This document shows, one piece after another, positions 44,271-52,232 of a stretch of DNA of 64,000 bases. This stretch comes from CAVWCQ01 sp963753545. Its GTDB lineage: Bacteria > Chloroflexota > Anaerolineae > Aggregatilineales > Aggregatilineaceae. Each line of letters begins with the position of its first letter. Within the stretch, counting starts at the first letter, position 1. The stretch lies in NCBI GenBank assembly GCA_963753545.1, contig CAVWCQ010000011.1, forward strand, positions 124,001 through 188,000, given 5' to 3'. A model generated the notes under the pieces. The model was not told the DNA's origin. It made no database searches and saw only the letters and a program-made list of their open reading frames with translations. Made by a program: the position numbers and the translations under genes.

Positions 44271-44715
44271 TTTGTACAAAGAAGCGTCGAAAATTCAACT
44301 AAACAGCCTTTTGTGATCATTTAGGGGCAAAAAGTGCTCAATTAGGCCGATTTTGATGAATTTTGCCCCTTTAAAGGCGGTCCGCTCACGGGAAGAAACA
44401 GCGCTAGTTGATCACTTCGGGCCTATTTCTTCTCGTGGCGATCCGCCGCACTATATTTTTTGAGGGGGTGTTCTAACCATTTCCTAACTCTGGACTCTGA
44501 TTTGGTTAGAAGGGTCGGAAAATTAGTTGATCACTATTTGGCCTGTTCTTCTCGTGGCAATTCTGATACCCCCCCTTAAACGGCTGGCGACTCACCATTT
44601 TCTAACGCTATCGATACCTTCAGGCCATTGTGGTCTTGGGGGAGATGGGCTCACGCCCAATATTCTATTTTAGAACAAAAGTTCTATTCTGTCAAGACAC
44701 ATATCTACCTATTAC
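44271..44715. repeat. Composite dispersed repeat, copies 3 and 4
   Basis: Two block-A copies in the same direction. The first starts near 44402 (CTAGTTGATCACTTCGGGCC, TTCTTCTCGTGGCGATCC and two CTAAC words). The second starts near 44515 (AAAATTAGTTGATCACTATT, TTGGCCTGTTCTTCTCGTGG, then CCCCCCCTTAAACGGCTGGC and TTTTCTAACG). The second is nearly identical to the inverse of 19318-19420. A further TGATCA lies at 44314. No gene is seen. It abuts the end of the AT-rich ATPase gene. Confidence 0.8.
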
Positions 44716-44719
44716 CTAG

Positions 44720-46425
44720 CTAATCCTTTTTGTGTTCTTCTTGATATTGAGTTGGCAACTGGGGATCAATACCTAGTACACGCCAAAAAGCTTTGTGTAT
44801 CAAATATGTTGCTTTTTGATTGATATCAACTTCTAATATTGTGTGCCCCAGATACGCCCAATAAGGACTGAGATATTCTTCTTGTTTTATGCCAACAATC
44901 CCAACTTTGTAGAATATCTTAAACAACTCTCTAAGTAACTCATTAATTTCGCCATTTAGCAACTTTTCTTCTACAAATTTGTATAAATAATCTTGCTTAT
45001 CTTCATGCTGCTTCAAAAAATCGTAAAGAACCGTTTCCATCTGATTGATATTAAGGTCCGTAATTTTAAAAGAATGTTTTTGCCTTTTAAGAATAAAAAG
45101 AACTGGCAATAGATTAGGATAATCGGCAGACCATTCATCACGGAGAGCGCGAAGGCAATCTACAGAATATGTTCCTTCTGCGGCCAGTATGTTCGTCTGG
45201 CTAATACTTGTTTTTCCTTCAGATGCTTGTATACATTCATTGAAAAATGTGATGACATCTCTAGGAGTATGCAAAGTTCTATCGAGGATATAGGTGAGAG
45301 CATCATGTTTTACAACTTTGGCTGGCAGTAAATCCTGAGCAGTAAGAGATATACCTGTATATTTATCTTTGAATAAGTGATTAATGCGCGCATCTAAAAG
45401 GTTTTTTAGGTCACTTTCTGTCCACCTTAATTTCAGATATAGAGATTTATATTTTTCCTCTTGATCACCAGAATCCTGAGTATATCTGAACACTCGCTGT
45501 ATTAGATCCACTCGAACGGCAAGGATAATTTTTACGCTGGAAAGCTTACTATTTAGGTGACGCACAGTTTCCAATAAAGCACGTAGAAGACGGTACCGTA
45601 AAAGATCGTTTTAAATCCACCTCAAATCCAATTGATCGATAGTAATAAAGCATTTCTGTTGTTTATCATCAAGCAGTTCTTTCGAGAGTAGAGAGACGAC
45701 TTCATTCATATCACGCATCTGCATTGCATCAACAGCTGTTTGACCGTATCTTACTATCTCCACTTTTTGTTCTTCTGTCAGATTTTTGGCAGTAGTCGCG
45801 TTTAGTTGGATTTTTCCAGTTACAAATCCCGGCAATGCCGCTTCAATGGCAGCACCAGCTGTTTTACTAATATCTTGTTCTAATTTTTGCGTATACTCTG
45901 TAATTCTATAATCAGTTTCTTTCCAAAAAAAACTCACCCCACTCCACTAAGTAATCTCGAGCCTTTTCTTCTGATTTTGTCTTAAACATTCGTGTTTTCA
46001 AATTCAGAAGGAAATTACGATTTATCCGCTCACTAGTGAGTTCAAAGTATGTTTTTATAATTTCAACAACAAAAATGTGCCGCCATAGCATTGCGTAAAA
46101 TAGATCCATGTTAATGCCTACTTCAGCAAAAAAATTTAGTGCACCATTGTTTGACAAGTAAGTTAAAGCAAGACTGTAAGGGTCTAGCGAGACAACATGT
46201 TCTTCACACTCAGGCAGCATCTTTAAAAGGGCAGTTTTTCCAGAACCCGTTCTTCCTAAAATAATGCATTGAGGTTTTTCGACATCCTTAAGGATTTCCA
46301 AATCTCCTGTATCTATAAAAACAAGCCTTAAGAACAGTAGCATCCTCCAATGCATCGACTGCACCAATATTTTGATTTTTTCTGAAAACAATTTGACCAG
46401 AATTTTGCTTCTTTTTAATTGCCAT
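44720..46425 (-). CDS. Sll1717-type P-loop ATPase, three frameshifts, AT-rich
   Basis: The start at ATG 46425 has AGGAGG upstream (MAIKKKQNSGQIVFRKNQN). After a slip in an A5 run (46317-46321) the frame reads CFIDTGDLEILKDVEKPQ, Walker A ILGRTGSGKTALLKM and VSLDPYSLALTYLS. A T8/A8 run at 45925-45932 breaks it before FWKETDYRITEYTQK; ITIDQLDLRW is a Walker-B-like segment. A third slip near 45613 leads to NDLLRYRLLRALLETVRHLN and the rest. About 565 residues. The domain order matches P-loop ATPases of the Sll1717 type, of unknown function. The region is far more AT-rich than its flanks, which suggests transfer. A defence role is possible but not shown. Confidence 0.75.
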
Positions 46426-46538
46426 TTTTTCCTCCTGGAGAACACAAGAGGATGATAGTATATATATTTCAAAAAAGCAATGTAAACCAATGTCTTAGCT
46501 TACATTGCTTGCTAAAGAATTCCACTAGATTTGCGGGC

Positions 46539-48248
46539 TTACGGCGTTGGGGCCGGTAAATTGACCGAGAGAAGCTGCGAATAAACCGGATCGGCATAAG
46601 GATCGCAGGTGCCGGGGACTGTTCCCTCACGGCTGGCTTCGACGGGGTTGTCCGGGTTGAAGTAATTCCAGACCATGCGCGACAGTTCCGCGATAATCAC
46701 CGACGAGTCTTTAAATTCCAGGTAGTCGTCCTGGTAAAGCGTCACGACGAACACATAAGCGCCCTTTGAGCCGATGACGAGGGCCGCGTCGCCGTGTGTA
46801 TCGCTGATCCAGCCGTGCTTGTGAATGACGCGCGTTCCGACAGGCACGCCCGCCTCGGTGAAGACGTTGATCACATTGGAGTCCATCGCGGCAAGCATCT
46901 GGCGGCATTCCTGCACGGTGAATTTGTCGGGCAGACGGTCCATCAGCAGCCCGGTTCCATCCAGCGCACACTGGTAAATTCCGCCCAACAGCCAGCCGAG
47001 ATCTTCGGGCAGGACTTCATTATAGAGATCGGGCCTGGCGCTGACCTGATCGACGCTGGTGTGGATGGTCTCGGCGTGAACGGGCGGATCATCGTCTGAA
47101 ACCACATACTGCCGGGTGATAAACGTCCCGCGCATATTGAGCGATTGCAGCGGGCTGTCACGCGCTGAGCGCCGCGCAGCATATCCCCATCCCCAATCTG
47201 GTCAAGCAGGCGGTTGGTGGTGATATTCTCACTGCACATCATGGTATCCGCGACGAGATACGCCTCATCATCGGTGAACGGCCCCTCGTGGCGGGCGAAA
47301 TAGGTGATCAGGATGCCGATTTTGGTCAGGCTCATACCGCTAAAGGCTATGCCGCCGTTGATCGTAAATCGATCCCCCGTCTTGAGGTCCATGACAAACA
47401 CGGAGCCAAATTTGTGGGTAAAGGGGATAAAGCCCTGCGCGGTCAGATAGGTGTAGACCTGCTGGCCGAGCGTATTCGCCAGTTGGCCGGAAGCGACAGG
47501 CGCACCATCCCAGGGAGCGCCGTTCGCCAGGACGATCTGCGGTGTCGGCGTCAGATCGGGCAGATCGAACTGCAAATTTTCTGTCACCGGGACCGAATAA
47601 ATATCGCCGCTGACTTCGATCACTTCGTTATAAATCCAGCCGCTGCCCGTTGGCGAGTCCGGTAGTTCGATACGCACCCAGGGCACGATGGCGTGACGCT
47701 CCATAATGCGGAAACTCGACCCGGCAGGAACTTCGACAATAATAGGATATTCCAGGCCGGGGCCATAACGCACATTGCCCTCGCCAATCGTGGTAGCCAT
47801 CGCGCCTACCAGCGTTGGGGTGAGAGTTCGGCGGCTGCACAGTGAGCTGTTGGTGAGCCGACAGCAGCGGGATCATGGGTAGGGGGAATCTGTGTGGTAA
47901 CAGACGCAAAATCGTTGACGGATGGGACCAGACTGAGGCTGCCTGTCAGACTCACCAGATCGGTGTAGACCCAGGCTTGAGCCGCTCCCGGAAAATCGAT
48001 ACGCAGCCAGGGAACCAGGGTATGCTGGGCCAGCACGCGGTAGCGCGTCCCCGATGTGATCTGCCCCACAATGGGATAATCCACCCCAGGGCCACCGCGC
48101 AGATTGGCCTGCCCCAACGCTTCGGCATAAACCTCTGGGAATGGTGTTCCCTGCAATTCAGCATGTCCGACAAAAAGTGGCGGCTGCACGATCAGCATGA
48201 GGCCAATGATCAGGGCGATGGCAGACAGACTCAGGATGCGGGCGCGCA
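46539..48248 (-). CDS. Secreted SH3b-SH3b-serine hydrolase (class A beta-lactamase fold), frameshifted
   Basis: The signal peptide begins at ATG 48248 (MRARILSLSAIALIIGLML). Two bacterial SH3 domains follow: QANLRGGPGVDYPIVGQITS and GNVRYGPGLEYPIIVEVPAG, each ending with PW[LV]RI. The C-terminal domain has the serine motif SLTK in FSGMSLTKIGILITYF, SEN in MMCSENITTNRLLDQIGDG and KHGW in VIHKHGWISDTHGDAALV, in the order of class A beta-lactamases and PBP relatives. Frames change twice, near 47820-47870 and 47160. KHG in place of KTG and the N-terminal SH3 pair suggest a cell-wall-binding peptidase rather than a resistance enzyme. About 565 residues in all. Confidence 0.78.
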
Positions 48249-48330
48249 TAGATCCCCTCCCTAAAAGCGCAAGCAGTAGAAAACAAAAGAGCGATCCTAT
48301 GCAACCTTCGCTGCTGGATCGCCCCCACAG

Positions 48331-48402
48331 TGAGCGTGAGAGGACTCGAACCTCTAACCAATGGCTTAAAAGGCCACTGCTCTGCCATTGAGCTACACGC
48401 CC
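48331..48402 (-). tRNA. tRNA-Lys(TTT)
   Basis: On the minus strand, acceptor GGGCGTG pairs with CACGCTC (one G-U). The D arm is TAGCTCAATGGCAGAGCA, the anticodon loop CTTTTAA (anticodon TTT) and the T arm AGAGGTTCGAGTCCTCT. Discriminator A; CCA is not encoded. It lies upstream of the SH3-hydrolase gene on the same strand. Confidence 0.93.
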
Positions 48403-48535
48403 GCCGAAAACTGGTGGAAGTATACCATAGTCCGCACATATTTCAACGGCGGATTTTCCGCTTTGGTTTTCATTTCTTTGTGAGGATTCGCTAGAATCAT
48501 TTTTACCGAAAAACAAGAGACCGTAGTATGATATT

Positions 48536-48556
48536 GCTGGGTTAGCAGGACCCAGC
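48536..48556. other. Short inverted repeat upstream of the binding-protein gene
   Basis: GCTGGGT and ACCCAGC with a 7-base loop, 68 bases before ATG 48624. There is no T run, so it is unlikely to be a terminator; it may sit in the leader of the transporter mRNA. Confidence 0.35.
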
Positions 48557-48623
48557 CTGTCACTTAATCTAAAGAAGTTTGTTTTGCCTCAAGGCATATA
48601 ATCATAGTGAGGAGAAGCCATCC

Positions 48624-51600
48624 ATGTTCAAAAACAGACGTCTGATCGGGCTATTCTTTGCATTGGCCCTGATCGCCGTGCTGGCCCTTGCTGCTTGCGG
48701 CGGGGATGACGACGGGGGTAAAAAGGAAACCAAAAAAACACCCACCGCTGTCCCCACGGTCGAAGCGACCGAAGTAGCAGCTCCGGTAGTCACGGAAGCA
48801 GCAGCTCCTGTTGTAACTGAAGCAGCAGCTCCTGTTGTCACCCAAGAAGCGGCTCCGGTTGTCACGGAAGCAGCCGCCCCTGTTGTCACGGAAGCAGCCG
48901 CGCCAGCAGCAACACAGGAAGTCGCAATGGCCGTGACCGAAGCCGCAGCCCCCGCTGTGACTGAGGAAGCCGCCGCTCCTGCTGCGACTGAAGAAGTTGC
49001 CCCGGCAGCGACCGAAGAAGTCGCAATGGCTCCTGCCGCAACCGAAGAAGTTGCTCCAGCAGCGACCGAAGAAGTTGCTGCCCCCGTAGCGACGGAAGCT
49101 CCAGAAATCATCGCGCCAGATCTGATCGACTGCACGAAGTACGATCTGAGCAGCATGAAGATCGGCCTGGTCACAGACGTGGGCCAGATCAACGACAAGA
49201 GCTTCAACCAAAGCTCGTGGGAAGGTGTCCTGTCAGCGGAAACCTGCGGCGCGGAAGTGAACTACATCGAGACGCAGGACGCGGTGGACTATGCCGATAA
49301 CATCGCCGAGTTCGCCGAGCAGGACTACAACATCATCGTGACCGTTGGTTTCGCGCTGGGCACAGCCACGGCGGAAGCCGCCGCGACCTACCCGGACATC
49401 ACCTTCATCGGTGTGGACCAGTTCCAGGGCGCAACCCTGCCCAACGTCATCGGTCTCATCTTCCATGAAGATCAGTCCGGTTATCTGGCCGGTGTGCTGG
49501 CTGCGCGCCTGACCCAGAGCGGCACGATTGCCGCCGTGCTCGGAACCGACCAGGTGCCGCCCGTCGTCGCCTTCAAGGAAGGCTACGAAGCCGGGGCGCG
49601 TTCGGTCAATCCCGACATCAACATCATCTCAACCTACCATCCAGGCGCTATCGACCAGGCCTTCACCGACCCCGAATGGGGCGCGACCACCGCTCGCCAG
49701 GCACTTGACCAGGGTGCGGATGTCGTCTTCGGCGCGGGTGGCAAGACCGGAAACGGTGCCCTCATCGAAGTCGCCAATGCCGTGGGCGCGGGTGGACCGC
49801 CGCCCTACTGCATCGGTGTCGACTCCGACCAGTGGCTGACCGTCCCCGAAGCACACCCCTGCCTCGTCTCCAGCGCCATGAAACTGCTGGACAAGGGTGT
49901 CGCGGCCATCATCATGCAGCTCGCTGATGGCAATGTCCCGGCGGGTAACTTCTTCGGTGATGCGGGCCTCGCTCCGCTGCACGATTTCTCCGACGTTGTC
50001 CCACAGGATATCCAGGATGAACTGGCGACTGTCGCCGCTGGCCTCAAGGCTGGCACCATCAGCACCGGCTACGGCGTCGCGGCTGAACCTGCTGCCACTG
50101 AAGAAGCTGCTGCCCCGGTAGTCACGGAAGAGGCTGCTCCAGTTGCAACTGAAGAAGCCGCCGCAGCCCTTGCCGCAACCGAAGAAGTTGCAGTTGCGAT
50201 GGCTCCTGCCGCGACTGAAGAAGTTGCCCCAGCCGCAACCGAAGAAGTCGCCATGGCTCCTGCCGCGACTGAAGAAGTTGCTCCGGCAGCGACCGAAGAA
50301 GTCGCCGCTCCTGCCGCGACCGAAGAAGTTGCAGCCCCCGTAGCGACGGAAGCTCCAGAAATCGTTGCTCCAGAATTGATCGACTGCACGAAGTACGATC
50401 TGAGCAGCATGAAGATCGGCCTGGTCACAGACGTGGGCCAGATCAATGACAAGAGCTTCAACCAAAGCTCGTGGGAAGGTGTCCTGTCAGCGGAAACCTG
50501 CGGCGCGGAAGTGAACTACATCGAGACGCAGGACGCGGTGGACTATGCCGATAACATCGCCGAGTTCGCCGAGCAGGACTACAACATCATCGTGACCGTT
50601 GGTTTCGCACTGGGCACAGCCACAGCGGAAGCCGCCGCGACCTACCCGGACATCACCTTCATCGGTGTGGACCAGTTCCAGGGTGAAACCCTGCCCAACG
50701 TCATCGGTCTCATCTTCCATGAAGATCAGTCCGGTTATCTGGCGGGTGTGCTCGCCGCGCGCCTGACCCAGAGCGGCACGATTGCCGCCGTGCTCGGAAC
50801 CGACCAGGTGCCGCCCGTCGTCGCCTTCAAGGAAGGTTACGAAGCCGGGGCGCGTTCGGTCAATCCCGACATCAACATCATCTCAACCTACCATCCAGGC
50901 GCGATCGACCAGGCCTTCACCGACCCCGAATGGGGCGCGACCACCGCTCGCCAGGCGCTTGACCAGGGCGCGGATGTCGTCTTCGGCGCGGGTGGCAAGA
51001 CCGGAAACGGTGCCCTCATCGAAGTCGCCAATGCCGTGGGCGCGGGTGGACCGCCGCCCTACTGCATCGGTGTCGACTCCGACCAGTGGCTGACCGTCCC
51101 CGAAGCACACCCCTGCCTCGTCTCCAGCGCCATGAAACTGCTGGACAAGGGTGTCGCGGCCATCATCATGCAGCTCGCTGATGGCAATGTCCCGGCGGGT
51201 AACTTCTTCGGTGATGCGGGCCTCGCTCCGCTGCACGATTTCACCGATGTTGTCCCACAGGATATCCAGGATGAACTGGCGACTGTCGCCGCTGGCCTCA
51301 AGGACGGCACCATCAGCACCGGCTACGGCGTCGCGGCTGAACCTGCTGCCACCGAAGAAGCTGCTGCTCCCGAAGCGGGTGGCACTGGCGCAGACCTGGG
51401 CGTGATTACCGTTGGCACGAATGCCGAATATCCGCCCTTCGAATTTGTTGACGAAAACAACAACGTCGTCGGCTTCGACATGGACATGCTCAACGCTATC
51501 GCTGAAAAATCGGGCTTCAGCCTCAATATCGTCAACACCCGCTGGGACGGCATCTTCGTCGCCCTACAGTCTGGTGAATTCGACGTGGTGTGCAGCGCCG

Positions 51601-52097
51601 CGACGATTACCGCCGAACGCGAAGAAATCGTTGACTTCTCCAACCCCTACTTCAACGCAGGCCAGATGATCGCCGTGCGTGAATCCGATGCCAACACCAT
51701 CTCCAAGCCGGAAGACCTGGTAGGGCTGCGCGTCGGCGTTCAGGCGGGCACAACGGGCGACATCGCCATCAGCGCAGTTCAGGGCGTGGAAGTCGTCCGT
51801 TATGACGAAATCACGCTGGCGTTCCAGGCGCTGGGCGCGGGCGAAATTGACGCAATTGTCAATGACGGCCCCGTAAGCGCGGATATCATCGCCAAGAATC
51901 CTGAACTGGGCGCAGTCCTGGTTGGTGATCCGTTCACCGACGAACTGTACGGCATCGCCGTCCAGCCCGACAAGCCCGAACTGCTCGACGCGATCAACAG
52001 CGGTCTGGCCGCTATCATCGCTGACGGAACCTATGCCGACATCTACGAAAAGTGGTTCGGCATGCAGCCTCCGTCCGCTTTCCGCCCGACCAAGTAA
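48624..52097 (+). CDS. Fused ABC-transporter lipoprotein: BMP-BMP-SBP3
   Basis: A 1,157-residue lipoprotein. The lipobox LALAAC gives lipidated Cys25. Residues 30-165 are an Ala/Thr/Glu/Val linker (PVVTEAA, PAATEEVA). BMP domain 1 (about 168-480; MKIGLVTDVGQINDKSFNQ, FGAGGKTGNGALIEVA) belongs to the Med/PnrA-type nucleoside-binding family. A second linker and a nearly identical BMP domain 2 (about 586-900) follow. An SBP_bac_3 domain (from about 925; VGTNAEYPPFEF, VGFDMDMLNAIAEKSG, DVVCSAATITAEREE, GLRVGVQAGTTGD) typical of polar amino-acid uptake ends the chain. GAGGAGA precedes the ATG. The permease and ATPase genes follow. Such a triple fusion is unusual and needs a misassembly check. Confidence 0.85.
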   Translation: MFKNRRLIGLFFALALIAVLALAACGGDDDGGKKETKKTPTAVPTVEATEVAAPVVTEAAAPVVTEAAAPVVTQEAAPVVTEAAAPVVTEAAAPAATQEVAMAVTEAAAPAVTEEAAAPAATEEVAPAATEEVAMAPAATEEVAPAATEEVAAPVATEAPEIIAPDLIDCTKYDLSSMKIGLVTDVGQINDKSFNQSSWEGVLSAETCGAEVNYIETQDAVDYADNIAEFAEQDYNIIVTVGFALGTATAEAAATYPDITFIGVDQFQGATLPNVIGLIFHEDQSGYLAGVLAARLTQSGTIAAVLGTDQVPPVVAFKEGYEAGARSVNPDINIISTYHPGAIDQAFTDPEWGATTARQALDQGADVVFGAGGKTGNGALIEVANAVGAGGPPPYCIGVDSDQWLTVPEAHPCLVSSAMKLLDKGVAAIIMQLADGNVPAGNFFGDAGLAPLHDFSDVVPQDIQDELATVAAGLKAGTISTGYGVAAEPAATEEAAAPVVTEEAAPVATEEAAAALAATEEVAVAMAPAATEEVAPAATEEVAMAPAATEEVAPAATEEVAAPAATEEVAAPVATEAPEIVAPELIDCTKYDLSSMKIGLVTDVGQINDKSFNQSSWEGVLSAETCGAEVNYIETQDAVDYADNIAEFAEQDYNIIVTVGFALGTATAEAAATYPDITFIGVDQFQGETLPNVIGLIFHEDQSGYLAGVLAARLTQSGTIAAVLGTDQVPPVVAFKEGYEAGARSVNPDINIISTYHPGAIDQAFTDPEWGATTARQALDQGADVVFGAGGKTGNGALIEVANAVGAGGPPPYCIGVDSDQWLTVPEAHPCLVSSAMKLLDKGVAAIIMQLADGNVPAGNFFGDAGLAPLHDFTDVVPQDIQDELATVAAGLKDGTISTGYGVAAEPAATEEAAAPEAGGTGADLGVITVGTNAEYPPFEFVDENNNVVGFDMDMLNAIAEKSGFSLNIVNTRWDGIFVALQSGEFDVVCSAATITAEREEIVDFSNPYFNAGQMIAVRESDANTISKPEDLVGLRVGVQAGTTGDIAISAVQGVEVVRYDEITLAFQALGAGEIDAIVNDGPVSADIIAKNPELGAVLVGDPFTDELYGIAVQPDKPELLDAINSGLAAIIADGTYADIYEKWFGMQPPSAFRPTK
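49078..51371 (+). repeat. Large direct tandem duplication within the lipoprotein gene
   Basis: Period 1,254 bases (418 codons, in frame). Copy 1 runs about 49078-50117 and copy 2 about 50332-51371, with only scattered base differences. Examples are GCAACC versus GAAACC near 49430/50684, and SDVVPQD versus TDVVPQD in the product. The linkers between copies differ in length. This is a recent in-frame duplication or an assembly product of a repeat. Confidence 0.93.
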
Positions 52098-52116
52098 GTT
52101 GTACCTGCTCTAAACT

Positions 52117-52175
52117 GGATGGCCGATCTGTGTAGACCGGCCATCCTTTCCGAATGAGGTCCCAAACGGGACCTC
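52117..52175 (+). terminator. Tandem hairpins between lipoprotein and permease genes
   Basis: The first hairpin is GGATGGCCG/CGGCCATCC (52117-52146), followed by TTTCC; the second is GAGGTCCC/GGGACCTC (52156-52175). Between a highly expressed binding protein and its permease this layout would lower, not abolish, downstream transcription. That is inference from known binding-protein operons. Confidence 0.65.
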
Positions 52176-52232
52176 TCCATTTGAATGCAGTCAGCGTTAC
52201 CCGTTCAATTAAGTTGCAATCTGGGATTGATC

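Noticed and set aside
46539..48248. Antibiotic-resistance beta-lactamase
   Set aside because: Fold motifs are present, but the SH3 domains and KHG motif make a resistance call unsupported.
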